Assembly: GCA_035638775.1 (NCBI GenBank)
Contig: DASQZJ010000072.1
Span: 1-64,000 of the forward strand
DNA length: 64,000 nt
Direction: 5' to 3'
From: DASQZJ01 sp035638775
GTDB lineage: Bacteria; Pseudomonadota; Gammaproteobacteria; UBA5335; SLRW01
Made by a program: the position numbers and the translations under genes. Of the stretch, positions 1 to 10,678 are shown in pieces; the stretch's first letter is position 1; every line of letters starts with the position of its first letter. The notes below the pieces were generated by a model. The model searched no databases. It saw nothing but the letters and a program-made list of their open reading frames with translations, and was not told the origin of the DNA.

Positions 1-1079
1 ATGAGCACCAGGAAGGTGAAGGCGAACACCAGCAGCGCGAGCTTGTAGATCGGTCCGCGGTAGCGGTGCGACTTCACCGGGTTGCGGTCCAGGGCCGGCA
101 TGATGAACAGGATCAGCACCGCGGCACCCAGCGACAGCACGCCTATCAGCTTGTTGGGGATGGAGCGCAGGATCGCGTAGAAGGGCATGAAGTACCACAG
201 CGGGCTGATCTCGGGCGGCGTGTGCAGCGGGTTGGCCGGCTGGAAGTTGTCCGGCTCCAGGAAATGACCGTGCATGCCCGGGATGAAGAACACCACGGCG
301 GCGAATGCGATCAGGAACACGCCGATGCCGAACAGGTCCTTGACCGAGTAGTACGGGTGGAACGGTATGCCGTCCTTCGGCACGCCGTGCTCGTCCTTGT
401 GCTTCTTGATCTCGATGCCGTCCGGGTTGTTGGAGCCGACCCGGTGCAGCGCCATCAGGTGGAAGAACACCAGGCCCAGCAGCAGGATCGGGATCAGCAC
501 CACGTGCCAGGCGAAGAAGCGCGTCAGGGTGGCGTTGGTGACGGCGAAGCCGCCGCGGATCCAGACTTCCAGCGGCTGCCCGATGACCGGGATGGCCCCG
601 AACAGCGAGGTGATCACGCCCGCGCCCCAGAAGGACATCTGGCCCCAGGGAAGCAGGTAGCCCATGAAGGCCTCGGCCATCAGCAGCAGGAAGATCAGCA
701 TCCCGATCAGCCAGACCATTTCGCGCGGCTTCTTGTAGGAGCCGTACAGCAGCCCGCGGAACATGTGCAGGTAGATCACGATGAAGAAGGCCGACGCGCC
801 CACCGCGTGCATGTAGCGGATCAGCCAGCCGAAGTTCACGTCGCGCATGATGTGCTCGACGGAGCCGAAGGCCAGGTGGGCGTTCGGGGTGTAGTTCATC
901 GCCAGCCAGATCCCGGTGAGGATCTGCATCACCAGGATCAGCAGCGCGATGGAACCGAAGAAATACCAGAAGTTGAAATTCTTGGGTGCCCAGTACCCGG
1001 TCATGTGGTCCTGCCAGAACTCCCGGATGGGCAGTCGGGCGGCGATCCAGTCGCCCACTGAATTCGAGTTGTTGCTCAT
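1..1079 (-). CDS. petB: Cytochrome b of the ubiquinol-cytochrome c reductase (bc1) complex, 3' end cut by window
   Basis: Membrane subunit of complex III that holds the two b hemes and the quinone sites. About 359 residues are visible, from an ATG at 1079 to the window edge, with no stop, so the C-terminus lies outside. The translation starts MSNNSNSVGDWIAARLPIRE and shows several membrane spans. Heme-ligand His pairs lie in RYMHAVGASAFFIVIYLH and AWHVVLIPILLLGLVFFH. The Qo-site PEWY motif reads PLWY (SPLWYFMPFYAILRSIP); beta- and gammaproteobacterial cytochromes b are known to vary at this position. It follows the Rieske gene by 23 bp on the same strand, the usual petAB order, so a cytochrome c1 gene should come next outside the window. 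Confidence 0.96.
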   Translation of the reverse strand, partial: MSNNSNSVGDWIAARLPIREFWQDHMTGYWAPKNFNFWYFFGSIALLILVMQILTGIWLAMNYTPNAHLAFGSVEHIMRDVNFGWLIRYMHAVGASAFFIVIYLHMFRGLLYGSYKKPREMVWLIGMLIFLLLMAEAFMGYLLPWGQMSFWGAGVITSLFGAIPVIGQPLEVWIRGGFAVTNATLTRFFAWHVVLIPILLLGLVFFHLMALHRVGSNNPDGIEIKKHKDEHGVPKDGIPFHPYYSVKDLFGIGVFLIAFAAVVFFIPGMHGHFLEPDNFQPANPLHTPPEISPLWYFMPFYAILRSIPNKLIGVLSLGAAVLILFIMPALDRNPVKSHRYRGPIYKLALLVFAFTFLVL

Positions 1080-1102
1080 GGGTCGGGGCCTCCGGGGCGC
1101 TG

Positions 1103-1768
1103 TTACCAGATCTTGGGTGTCCAGTTCTGATGACCGCCGTTCTCCGTTTCACCCACGCGGATGACGGTGTCCTTCCTGTAGTAATTCGGCGGTATCGGGA
1201 TGTTCAGCGGCGCCGGAGAGCCGTCGAACACGCGGGCCGCCAGGTCGTAGCGGGACCCGTGGCAGGGACAGAAGAAGCCGCCCTTCCACTGGGGCCCGAG
1301 GTCCGGGGGCGCGATCTCCGGGCGGTAGGTCGGGATGCATCCGAGGTGAGTGCAGATCGCCACGGCCACCAGGTACTCGGGCTTGATCGAGCGATGCGGG
1401 TTGGCGTAGCGCGGCAGCTGCTGCGGTGCCTTGGAGTGCGGGTCCTTCAGGTCGGCGTCGCGGTCCTGCAGGATGCCGAGCTGCTTCTTGCTGCGGTGCA
1501 GCACCCAGATCGGCCGTGACCGCCAGGTGACGGTAATCAACTCGGCGGGCTTGAGCTTGCTGATGTCGACGTCGATCGGAGCGCCGGCGGCCTTGGTGGC
1601 GTCACTGGGCGCCATCGAGGCCAGGAACGGGATGGATGCTCCCGCGACCGCGACCCCACCGACGACGGAGGTTGCCGCGAGCAGGAAGCGGCGACGCCTC
1701 AGGTCCACCTCGCCGCCGAGGACGCTGCCCTTGCCAGCGCCCGTTACGTCTGGATTTGCCGAGGTCAA
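1103..1768 (-). CDS. petA: Rieske iron-sulfur subunit of the bc1 complex
   Basis: Carries the 2Fe-2S cluster that passes electrons from ubiquinol to cytochrome c1. The 221-residue product has a twin-arginine-type N-terminus (RRRRFL at 24-29, then a hydrophobic stretch to about 51) that doubles as the membrane anchor. Cluster ligands are visible as C139-T-H141-L-G-C144 and C167-P-C169-H170-G-S. The start is a TTG at 1768 preceded by a strong GAGGAGGAG Shine-Dalgarno about 6 nt away; no ATG fits. It is the first gene of the minus-strand petAB operon. The 619 bp upstream hold no obvious gene and should contain its promoter. Confidence 0.96.
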   Translation of the reverse strand: MTSANPDVTGAGKGSVLGGEVDLRRRRFLLAATSVVGGVAVAGASIPFLASMAPSDATKAAGAPIDVDISKLKPAELITVTWRSRPIWVLHRSKKQLGILQDRDADLKDPHSKAPQQLPRYANPHRSIKPEYLVAVAICTHLGCIPTYRPEIAPPDLGPQWKGGFFCPCHGSRYDLAARVFDGSPAPLNIPIPPNYYRKDTVIRVGETENGGHQNWTPKIW

Positions 1769-2387
1769 GGCTTTCTCCTCCTCATCTGACAGACAGGTTG
1801 TGGTGCGCCGGACCGGCCGGCCGCGCCGTGGTCACGCGCCGGAGCGCCGGCCGCGCTTTGCGACCAACTCCCGATCACCGTGGCCGCACGGTCCGGTGCC
1901 TTTGTGTTATCCGGGATACAGTCTGTCAGGCTCCGCTCCGAGGCCGAGCCATGCCCCCCGAGGACAGTACGCAGGCATCCGCACCGGACTGCGTGCTGCC
2001 GGTCGATGCTGCCACTGTAGTCCTGGCGCGCAATCAGACACCCATGGTCCGGAAAAAGTTCGGCCCCCGGAGGAATCTGTGCGTACCGGCACCTGCCGGC
2101 GCAGTGTACCGCCGGACCCGGCCGGCCACCCGTTCGGCGGTCCGGCACTCGCGTGCTCATCGCCCCGCGGTCCCGACGTCGATCGGGACGGGGCAGTTTT
2201 TGCTCGTGGCGAATGCGCGGCCCGCCGGGCCTGCCGAGGCCCACACAGTCTAACGCAAAAGTTCCGCGGATGCGCATGCCGGGCGCACGCTGCGGTCGCG
2301 GGTGCCGGGGCGAGCGCTCCGACCCGGGCGTGGCATGGCGGCTGGCGATGCGGTATACAGTGGGGCGGTTTCCACCCGGGAGCAGCC
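1769..2387. other. Intergenic region between petA and the sterol-desaturase gene
   Basis: 619 bp between divergent genes. Open frames exist on both strands, but they are rich in Arg, Pro and Gly, lack a family signature and lack a good ribosome site, so I do not call a gene. On the plus strand a TATACA (2354-2359) lies 28 bp before the desaturase start and could be its -10 box, without a convincing -35. A small dyad TATCC-G-GGATA lies near 1909-1919. Promoters for petA (minus) and the downstream gene (plus) must be here but are not clearly readable. Confidence 0.5.
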
Positions 2388-3230
2388 ATGCCGCGCATCA
2401 TCGTCTTCGCCGTGCCCTTCTTCCTCGCCACGGTGCTGCTGGAGAGCCTCTACAGCAGCTGGCGCCGCATGCGCCTCTACGAGCGCCGGGACACCTTCGC
2501 CAGCCTTGCCATGGGGACGGGGAACCTGGTTCTCGGCCTGGCCTTCAAGGGCGTCCAGCTGGGGGTCTATACGCTGGTCTGGCAGCACCGGCTGTTCGAC
2601 CTGCCGGCGCACGCGTGGTGGGTATGGCTGGCGCTGCTGTTCGCGGACGATTTCTGCTACTACTGGGTCCACCGGTTCAACCATCGCGTGCGGCTGGGCT
2701 GGGCCGGTCATGTCAACCACCATTCCAGCCGGCACTTCAACCTGTCGACGGCGCTGCGGCAGTCCTGGACCACCCTGTTCATCTCGCCCTGGTTCTACCT
2801 GCCCCTGGCCCTGCTGGGATTCCCGCCGCTGATGATCCTGGCGATGCAGTCGCTCAACCTGCTCTACCAGTACTGGATCCATACCGAAACCGTGCACCGG
2901 ATGGGCCCCCTGGAGTGGGTGCTCAATACGCCGTCGCACCACCGGGTGCATCACGGCGCGAATCCGCAGTACATCGACCGCAACTATGCCGGGATCTTCA
3001 TTCTCTGGGACCGGCTGTTCGGCACGTTCGAGCCGGAACGGGAGCCGGTCCGGTACGGACTCACGCGAAACATCGGGACTTTCAACCCGTTGCGGATCGC
3101 GTTCCACGAGTGGCGGGACCTGTTCCGCGATATCTCCGGCACGCGGCGCCTGCGCCATGCACTGGGATACCTGGTGATGCCGCCCGGCTGGTCGCCGCGG
3201 TACCGGCAGGAGACGGGCGCGGGGGAGTGA
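2388..3230 (+). CDS. Sterol desaturase / fatty acid hydroxylase superfamily membrane protein
   Basis: Integral-membrane di-iron oxygenase family protein, 280 residues. The three histidine clusters expected of the family are present: H95-RFN-H99, H108-VNHH-SSR-H115 and SHH(184-185)RVHH(188-189). Hydrophobic spans lie near residues 4-20, 45-65, 76-92 and 130-160. The ATG at 2388 follows a weak GGGAG-like site. The substrate is unknown; relatives act on sterols, carotenoids, alkylglycerols or fatty acyl chains. It converges with the mla phospholipid-transport operon (17 bp between stops), so a membrane-lipid role is plausible but only by proximity. Confidence 0.88.
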   Translation: MPRIIVFAVPFFLATVLLESLYSSWRRMRLYERRDTFASLAMGTGNLVLGLAFKGVQLGVYTLVWQHRLFDLPAHAWWVWLALLFADDFCYYWVHRFNHRVRLGWAGHVNHHSSRHFNLSTALRQSWTTLFISPWFYLPLALLGFPPLMILAMQSLNLLYQYWIHTETVHRMGPLEWVLNTPSHHRVHHGANPQYIDRNYAGIFILWDRLFGTFEPEREPVRYGLTRNIGTFNPLRIAFHEWRDLFRDISGTRRLRHALGYLVMPPGWSPRYRQETGAGE

Positions 3231-3247
3231 CCGGCCGGCCGGACCGG

Positions 3248-3592
3248 TCAGCCACTCTCTCCCAGCGCCAGGATGTGCTCCAGGCTGGTGACGTGGGCGA
3301 TGTCACGCATCTGCTGCGGAACGTGGGAGAAGCGCAGCGCCAGGTTGCCCCGCCGCGCCTGCCGCAGCCACTCGACGAGCAGCGCCAGCCCGGCGCTGTC
3401 GCTGTGAGTGACCGCGGAGAGGTCGATCTCGAGCGTGCCGTGGGCGTCGCGCATGCGGTCCCGCAGCGCGTTCACCATGGTCGGCACGGTGGCGAAGGTC
3501 AGGTCGCCTTCGACCCGGAGCGCGCCGCTGTCGGCCGTCCGGACCTGCGCGCGCGCAGCGCCGGCGTCAGCCGTGTTGGGTCGGTTTGACAC
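3248..3592 (-). CDS. mlaB: STAS-domain protein MlaB
   Basis: Small cytosolic partner of the MlaFE transporter, 114 residues, essentially one STAS domain. The DLSAVTHSDSAGLALLVEWL stretch (about 58-77) is the conserved STAS loop with the usual Asp-Ser pair. In the E. coli complex MlaB stabilises the ATPase MlaF. It starts at a GTG (3592) that overlaps the end of mlaC by 26 bp, so translation is probably coupled; the Shine-Dalgarno is weak. Last gene of the mlaFEDCB operon. Confidence 0.88.
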   Translation of the reverse strand: MSNRPNTADAGAARAQVRTADSGALRVEGDLTFATVPTMVNALRDRMRDAHGTLEIDLSAVTHSDSAGLALLVEWLRQARRGNLALRFSHVPQQMRDIAHVTSLEHILALGESG

Positions 3593-4208
3593 TCTTGATC
3601 TGCTTGTTGTGGAGCTTCCTGATCAGGCCGTCGATGCCGTCGCTGCGGATCACGTCGGCGAAGGTGGTGCGATAGTTCGTCACCAGGCTGATGTTGTCGA
3701 CGGTGACGTCGTAGACCATCCAGTGGCCCTGGTCATCGAGATAGAGCCGGTAGCTGACGGGGATCGGCTGGCCGTCCTCGGGGACGATGTTCATGTTGAC
3801 CGTGGCGTCGGTGGCGCCCTGCTTGCCGCGATAGGGCTTGTAGTCGAGCTTCTGGTGGTCGTAGGACAGCAGCGCATTGGAGTAGGTGCGCACCAGCATC
3901 TGCCGGAACGCGTCGGTCACTGCCTTCTTCTGCTGGTCGCTGGCCTGGCGCCAGTAGCGTCCCATCACCAGCTGCGTCATGTACTGGAAGTCGAAGTGGG
4001 GCAGCACGATGCGATCGACCAGCTTGTACACCGCGTCGGGGTTCTTCTTCAGGGATTCCTTGTTGTGCTGCACCTCGCTCAGCAGCTGGCCGGTCACCGA
4101 CTTGACCATCTCTTCCGGGCCCCGTTGCGCCTTCGGGGGCTGGGAAGAGGCGAACGCGGGAACGCTCAGGCCCACCACCGCCACGGCGAGAACCAGTTTC
4201 TTCCACAT
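3567..4208 (-). CDS. mlaC: Periplasmic phospholipid-binding protein MlaC
   Basis: Soluble shuttle that carries phospholipids between the outer-membrane complex and MlaFEDB. 213 residues from the ATG at 4208, chosen because GGAGGA stands just upstream and because a Sec signal peptide then begins at once (MWKKLVLAVAVVGLSVPAFA). An in-frame extension further upstream lacks these features. The mature part has the Tol_Tol_Ttg2 (MlaC) pattern, with VDRIVLPHFDFQYMTQLVMG and a C-terminal ISLVTNYRTTFADVI. There is an 82-bp gap after mlaD. Confidence 0.95.
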   Translation of the reverse strand: MWKKLVLAVAVVGLSVPAFASSQPPKAQRGPEEMVKSVTGQLLSEVQHNKESLKKNPDAVYKLVDRIVLPHFDFQYMTQLVMGRYWRQASDQQKKAVTDAFRQMLVRTYSNALLSYDHQKLDYKPYRGKQGATDATVNMNIVPEDGQPIPVSYRLYLDDQGHWMVYDVTVDNISLVTNYRTTFADVIRSDGIDGLIRKLHNKQIKSVKPTQHG

Positions 4209-4290
4209 CGACGAAATCCTCCGATGCCGCAAAGCCGCCCGGACATCCATTGTACGCGCAGCGCCCCGCGGGGGTCGCTTCCACGCGCCG

Positions 4291-4764
4291 TCAGCTGCCG
4301 GGGGACTGCTGGGCCTTGTTGAACAGGAACTGCCCGATGACATGCTCCAGGATCAGCGCGGACTGGGTGAAGCGGATGCGGTCGCCGTTCTTGAGCATCT
4401 TCGGGGATCCGCCCGGGGTCAGCCCGATGTACTGCTCGCCCAGCAGGCCCTTGGTCAGGATGCTGGCGCTGGTGTCCTTGGGCAGCATGTCGTACTGGTC
4501 GCTGATCTGCATGGTCACCTTCGCCTCGTAGGTATCCGGGTCGAAGCTGATCCCAGTGACCCGCCCGACCTTGACCCCGGCGACCGTCACCGGCGCCCGG
4601 TCGGTCAGGCTGCCGATGTTGTTGAATTCCGCGGTGACCCGGTAGGTATCGCCCCCGCCGATCTGGTTCGTGGTGCTGGCCTGGAGCGTCAGGATGAACA
4701 GTGCCGCGACGCCCAGGCAGACGAACAGTCCGACCACGAGCTCCATCAGACGATTCTGGGCCAT
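4291..4764 (-). CDS. mlaD: MCE-domain substrate-binding protein MlaD
   Basis: Membrane-anchored ring-forming subunit of the Mla transporter, 157 residues. One N-terminal membrane helix (about 8-27, ELVVGLFVCLGVAALFIL) is followed by a single MCE domain (about 38-115; YRVTAEFNNIGSLTDRAPV, GVKVGRVTGI) and a short C-terminal helix. The LGEQYIGLTPGG block is typical. The ATG at 4764 lies 2 bp after the mlaE stop, indicating coupled expression. Confidence 0.95.
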   Translation of the reverse strand: MAQNRLMELVVGLFVCLGVAALFILTLQASTTNQIGGGDTYRVTAEFNNIGSLTDRAPVTVAGVKVGRVTGISFDPDTYEAKVTMQISDQYDMLPKDTSASILTKGLLGEQYIGLTPGGSPKMLKNGDRIRFTQSALILEHVIGQFLFNKAQQSPGS

Positions 4765-4766
4765 GG

Positions 4767-5540
4767 CTATACTCCCGTGAACATCAGGCCGGTTAGCACG
4801 AAATCGAGCCCGAGGACCACCAGCGAGGCCACCACCACCGTGGTGGTCGTGGCACGGCTGACCCCCTCGGAAGTGGGCGTTGCGGAGTAGCCCTGGAAGA
4901 CCGCGATCCAGGTCACGGCGATCCCGAAAACGATGCTCTTGATCACGCCGTTGAGCACGTCGTCCATCAGGTCGAGATTCTGGTGGATCTGGGTCCAGTA
5001 GGCACCCGAATCGACCCCCAGCAGGTCGACTCCGATCAGGTAGCCGCCGAGGATGCCGATGACGCTGAAGATCGCGGCCAGCAACGGCATGGAGATCACG
5101 CCGGCCAGGAATCGCGGCGCCACCACCCGCTTGACCGGATCGACCGCCATCATCTCCATCGCGGAGAGCTGCTCGGTCGCCTTCATCAGCCCGATCTCGG
5201 CGGCCAGCGCGGAGCCGGCCCGGCCGGCGAACAGCAGCGCCGTGATCACCGGTCCCAGCTCGCGCACCAGGCCCAGCGCCACCACCACGCCCAGCGAGCT
5301 CTCCGCGCCGAAGCCGGACAGGGTGTTGTAGCCCTGCAGCCCGAGCACCATCCCGACGAACATGCCGGAGACGACGATGATCACCAGCGACAGCACGCCG
5401 ATGTTGTAGATCTGCTGGACGACCAGGAACGGGCGAGTGACCACGGCCGGGATGCCGGCCACGGTGCGGCCGAGGAAGAACACGCTCCGCCCCAGGGCGG
5501 CGAGCCCGTCCCCGGTGCCGCGCAGCAGACGCAGGCTCAC
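4767..5540 (-). CDS. mlaE: ABC transporter permease MlaE
   Basis: Inner-membrane permease of the phospholipid transporter, 257 residues, with five or so hydrophobic spans and the conserved family core (VRELGPVITALLFAGRAGSA, about 92-111, then EIGLMKATEQLSAMEMMAVDP). Its ATG overlaps the mlaF stop in an ATGA arrangement. Reading order is mlaF-mlaE-mlaD-mlaC-mlaB on the minus strand. Confidence 0.96.
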   Translation of the reverse strand: MSLRLLRGTGDGLAALGRSVFFLGRTVAGIPAVVTRPFLVVQQIYNIGVLSLVIIVVSGMFVGMVLGLQGYNTLSGFGAESSLGVVVALGLVRELGPVITALLFAGRAGSALAAEIGLMKATEQLSAMEMMAVDPVKRVVAPRFLAGVISMPLLAAIFSVIGILGGYLIGVDLLGVDSGAYWTQIHQNLDLMDDVLNGVIKSIVFGIAVTWIAVFQGYSATPTSEGVSRATTTTVVVASLVVLGLDFVLTGLMFTGV

Positions 5541-6361
5541 GCGGGCGTCTCCCCGAGCAGGTCGTCACCGAAGTCCCGCGAGGGGTAGTGGAACGGCACC
5601 GGACCGTCGTCCAGGCCGTCCATGAACTGACGCACCCAGTCCGAGCGCGATCGGCCGAGCTCCTCCGGGGTCCCGGCTCCCATGACGCGGCCCTCGGCGA
5701 TCAGGATGCAGCGGTCGGCGATCGAGACCACCTCCGGCACGTCGTGGGTGACCGCAATGGAGGTCAGGCCGAGGGCGTCGTTGACCAGCCGCAGCAGTCG
5801 CACGATGACGCCCATGGAGATCGGGTCGAGCCCGACGAAGGGCTCATCGTACATGATCATCTCCGGGTCGAGCGCGATCGCGCGTGCCAGCGCCACGCGA
5901 CGCGCCATGCCGCCGGAAAGCTCGGACGGCATCAGGCGGCGCGCCCCGCGCAGGCCCACCAGCTCGAGCTTCATCAGCACCAGGTCCCGGATCAGGCGCT
6001 CGGGCAGCCGCGTGTGCTCGCGAACGGGGAAGGCAATGTTCTCGAACACGTCGAGATCGGTCAGCAGGGCACCGCTCTGGAACAGCATGCCCATGTTCTT
6101 GCGCAGCTCGTACAGGCGCCGCGTATCGAGCTCCGGCACTTCCTGGCCGGCGACGCGGATGCTGCCGGCGTCCGGACGCAGCTGGCCGCTGATCAGCCGC
6201 AGCAGCGTGGTCTTGCCGGTGCCGCTCGGACCCATGACGGCGGTGACCTCGCCCTTGTGTATGTCCATGTCGACGCCGTCGAAGATCACCCGCTCGCCAC
6301 GGGAGAAGCGCAGCCCGCGGATCCGGACGTAGGGCTCGTTGGGGGATTGCGTGGCGCTCAT
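5537..6361 (-). CDS. mlaF: ABC transporter ATP-binding protein MlaF
   Basis: ATPase of the Mla system, 274 residues. Walker A GPSGTGKTT at 44-52; Q-loop in MLFQSG; signature LSGGM; Walker B MIMYDEPF; switch His in VTHD. The ATG at 6361 gives the standard N-terminus (MSATQSPNEPYVRIRGLRFS); the frame stays open upstream but that stretch does not resemble the family. First gene of mlaFEDCB. The 258-bp gap to the divergent hydrolase should hold its promoter; no convincing -35/-10 pair is seen. Confidence 0.96.
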   Translation of the reverse strand: MSATQSPNEPYVRIRGLRFSRGERVIFDGVDMDIHKGEVTAVMGPSGTGKTTLLRLISGQLRPDAGSIRVAGQEVPELDTRRLYELRKNMGMLFQSGALLTDLDVFENIAFPVREHTRLPERLIRDLVLMKLELVGLRGARRLMPSELSGGMARRVALARAIALDPEMIMYDEPFVGLDPISMGVIVRLLRLVNDALGLTSIAVTHDVPEVVSIADRCILIAEGRVMGAGTPEELGRSRSDWVRQFMDGLDDGPVPFHYPSRDFGDDLLGETPA

Positions 6362-6619
6362 GGCGTGCTGCGGGCTCCCAGCGTCGCTGCCGGCAAAAGG
6401 CACAATGCTAACGGAAAGCCGAGCCGAACACACGTGCCGCCGGCCGATCCGGGCCGGGCTTTTCAACTTTGCCGGGGACCGGTAGTTTAGCGGTGTCGGG
6501 TCCGGTCACCAGCGGCGGCGCGCGGCGGATGCCTGCTGACCGGGCGTGGCGCAGAACAAGACCAAGCAACACCAACAGACCGGCAAGGCCGCCGGGCTTC
6601 CCGTTGCGGAGGAACACGC

Positions 6620-7594
6620 ATGTCGAGCAATCCCTGGATCATTGCGGCGATCGTCATCGTGGCGGTCATCGTGGCCGTGTACCTGTTGCGCCAGCTCCAG
6701 CTTCGGCGGGAGCAGCCGCCCCGCAACGACGAGCCGTTCGAAGGAAACCTGTTTCGCGTGGGCGAGGCCTTCGTATCGGTGCGTGCCGGCGGCGACAGCC
6801 CCCGGTGCAGCGTGATCGCGATGCACGGGTTTCTGGAGGACCACCGCTACTTCACCGAGCTCTACCGCGACCCTGCGATCGATCTGATCCTGGTCACGAG
6901 CGGCGATTACAACGTCCCGGTGCGCGGCGTGCAGCCGGCCGCGGCGCCCTGGGCGCGTCCGGTCGAATACGAGGTCGGCACCATCGAGTATGACGCGGCG
7001 GTGCTGAACCAGGCGCTGGAGAACGTGCCGCGCAGCGAACGGGTGCGCATCCACGGGCATTCGCGCGGGGGTGCGGTGGTGCTGGAGGCGGCCCGCCAGC
7101 GCCCGGACCTGCATCGCGACGAGAGCCGTGACATCGAGGTGGTGCTGGAGGCCGCCTGCCTGCCGCAGGGCAAGCCTCACCGGAACATGGAGGCGAACAT
7201 GTCGACGCCCGGCCGATTCCTGCTGCCGTTCAGCATGCCACTGATGAAACACCTGCCCCCGGAGGTCTACGGCCGCAAGCTCTACGGCGAGATCTCCGGC
7301 CGCAAGCGGGAGCTGCTGGCGAGCTATCCGTACAATCCGCGCCACTACGCCACGATCCTGGTCAATGCCGGCAACATCCAGGACTGGATGGAGGGTCACG
7401 GGGAGGAGCTGTACGAAGGCGCGCGCCGGGGCTGGATCCTGATCGGGGAGGACGAGCGCATCCTCGACCGCGAGAGCATGCTGGCCAGCGCCCGGCGCGC
7501 CGGTGAACGGCTGGAAGTGGTGGAAACCGCCGGCACCACCCACTTCATCACCCTGGATGCGCCCGACCAGGTGCCGGTACCGTTTCCGGCCTAG
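6620..7594 (+). CDS. Membrane-anchored alpha/beta hydrolase family protein, substrate unknown
   Basis: 324 residues with one N-terminal membrane helix (about 7-23, IIAAIVIVAVIVAVYLL) and a probably periplasmic or membrane-associated hydrolase domain. The nucleophile elbow is G146-H-S148-R-G-G, an HG pair at 69-70 fits the oxyanion hole, and a late His (THFITLD, about 311) fits the catalytic triad. A CGGAGGAA ribosome site precedes the ATG. It stands alone between divergent mlaF and convergent DUF815, whose stop overlaps its own by 4 bp. Lipase, thioesterase or esterase are possible; I cannot choose. Confidence 0.75.
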   Translation: MSSNPWIIAAIVIVAVIVAVYLLRQLQLRREQPPRNDEPFEGNLFRVGEAFVSVRAGGDSPRCSVIAMHGFLEDHRYFTELYRDPAIDLILVTSGDYNVPVRGVQPAAAPWARPVEYEVGTIEYDAAVLNQALENVPRSERVRIHGHSRGGAVVLEAARQRPDLHRDESRDIEVVLEAACLPQGKPHRNMEANMSTPGRFLLPFSMPLMKHLPPEVYGRKLYGEISGRKRELLASYPYNPRHYATILVNAGNIQDWMEGHGEELYEGARRGWILIGEDERILDRESMLASARRAGERLEVVETAGTTHFITLDAPDQVPVPFPA

Positions 7595-8481
7595 CGCCCC
7601 CGTTCGAGCCCGAGCCGGCCGGCCGCGTCCCGGGCGAACTGCCATGCCACGCGCCCGCTGCGGGCCCCGCGGGCCAGCGCCCACTGCAGGGCCCGGCGAC
7701 GGATCTCCTCGCGCGTGGCGGCGTCGGTCGGGGCCATCCCGAAGCGTTCCAGCCAGTGGTCCACCGCCTGCAGGTAAAGATCCTGGCCGAACGGATGGAA
7801 GGACAGCCACAGTCCGAAGCGGTCCGAGAGCGAGATCTTCTCCTCCACCGTCTCCCCGTGATGCACTTCGCCGCCGATCATGCGGCTCTGCTGGTTCTCC
7901 TGCTGGAACTCGGGCATCAGGTGGCGCCGGTTCGAGGTGGCATAGACCAGCGCGTTCTCGGGCGCGGCGGCGACGGAGCCGTCCAGCGCCGCCTTCAGGC
8001 CCTTGTAGGCGGATTCTCCGGCCTCGAACGAGAGATCGTCGCAGAACAGGATGAAGCGTTCGGGACGGCCCTCCAGCGTCCGGACGATCGCCGGCAGGTT
8101 GATCAGCTGGTGCTTTTCCACCTCGATCACGCGCAGGCCGTCGCCGGCATGCTCGTTCAGCAGCGCCTTGACCAGGGACGACTTCCCGGTGCCACGCGAG
8201 CCCCACAGCAGGGCGTTGTTGGCCGGCAGTCCCGCCAGGAACTGGCGCGTGTTGCGCTCCAGCGCCTGCTTCTGCTCGTCGATGCCGCGCAGGTCTTCCA
8301 GGCGGATCCCGTGGGGGTGAGCCACGGGCTCGAGAAAGCCGCCACCGCGCTGGCCGTCGCGCCACCGGAACGCGGTCACCGCGGCGAAGTCCGGCTCCGG
8401 CGGCGGAGGCGGCAGCAGGCCCTCGAGCCGGTCCAGCAGGGCATGGGCCCGTTCCAGCAAGCGCTGCCAGTCGTCGCTCAT
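7591..8481 (-). CDS. DUF815-family AAA ATPase
   Basis: About 296 residues. Walker A GSRGTGKS at 94-101 and Walker B-like FILFCDDLSF show a P-loop ATPase; the pattern around NALLWGSRGTGKSS and the SRFG-type loop DRFGLWLSFHPFGQD match the DUF815 family, whose cellular role is unknown. Residues 24-28 are five consecutive prolines followed by EP, a likely ribosome-stalling site that EF-P would relieve (efp is at 32993). The ATG at 8481 is chosen; an in-frame GTG two codons upstream (8487) is closer to the GAGGAG site and is an alternative. It follows ettA by 14 bp and is probably cotranscribed. Confidence 0.85.
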   Translation of the reverse strand: MSDDWQRLLERAHALLDRLEGLLPPPPPEPDFAAVTAFRWRDGQRGGGFLEPVAHPHGIRLEDLRGIDEQKQALERNTRQFLAGLPANNALLWGSRGTGKSSLVKALLNEHAGDGLRVIEVEKHQLINLPAIVRTLEGRPERFILFCDDLSFEAGESAYKGLKAALDGSVAAAPENALVYATSNRRHLMPEFQQENQQSRMIGGEVHHGETVEEKISLSDRFGLWLSFHPFGQDLYLQAVDHWLERFGMAPTDAATREEIRRRALQWALARGARSGRVAWQFARDAAGRLGLERGR

Positions 8482-8495
8482 CGGCACCGCGCTCC

Positions 8496-10169
<1,674 letters not shown>

Positions 10170-10247
10170 TCCTGCTCACCGTTGCCGTTGGTGCGCCCCG
10201 CGGCCGACCGTGGCCCCGCCGGGCGGAAGGGTTGCTCCGGGGCGCAC

Positions 10248-10276
10248 ATTATCGGGGATCAACCGTCGGATGTCAT
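10248..10276 (-). promoter_or_regulatory. Probable sigma-70 promoter of ettA
   Basis: Read on the minus strand: ATGACA (-35, 10271-10276), 17-nt spacer, GATAAT (-10, 10248-10253). Five of six bases match consensus in each box. The start would lie near 10241, giving a leader of about 70 nt before the ettA ATG. Confidence 0.65.
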
Positions 10277-10447
10277 ATGGCTGCCTTGCCGTTCGCGCCG
10301 CGACTGCGCCGGGAGGGCTCGGAACCCTGATCCGGCCAGCCCGGCGGCGGCCCGGCTCCGCTTGCGGCCGGGGACAGCCACTGGCCGGAGGGCTCTCTTG
10401 CCCGGGCGCCGGGCTGGGGTTGCCCCGGCCGGTGCGCTACAATGCCG

Positions 10448-10479
10448 TTGACCCGGTCCGGGGTAATACCGCATCCCAG
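10448..10479 (-). repeat. Inverted copy of a 32-nt interspersed element (glyA-distal)
   Basis: Read on the minus strand it starts CTGGGATGCGGTATTACC and ends CCGGACCGGGTCAA. It matches the copy at 10679-10710 at 26 of 32 positions by eye, most differences being transitions. Orientation is opposite, so the two could be terminal repeats of a roughly 263-bp unit (10448-10710). Confidence 0.7.
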
Positions 10480-10678
10480 CGCAACTGTCGGTCGGACCGG
10501 CAAGGCGTGAGGAGCGGAGCCCGGTGTGCACTGCAGAGCAACGAGCAACGCCGTGCGGACGGCTCGATACGAGTGCCCTCGCCAGGGCGCGCAAGCGGCT
10601 GCGGCGGTGTTGCATCGGCGTGCCGTAGTGTGGCCGGGCCTTCGCTTCCGGGCCTCGCGGCCACCGTGCACGCCTCCT

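Noticed and set aside
1765..2277. Open frame upstream of petA on the minus strand (about 170 residues)
   Set aside because: Arg/Pro/Gly-rich, no ribosome site, no family resemblance; kept as intergenic.
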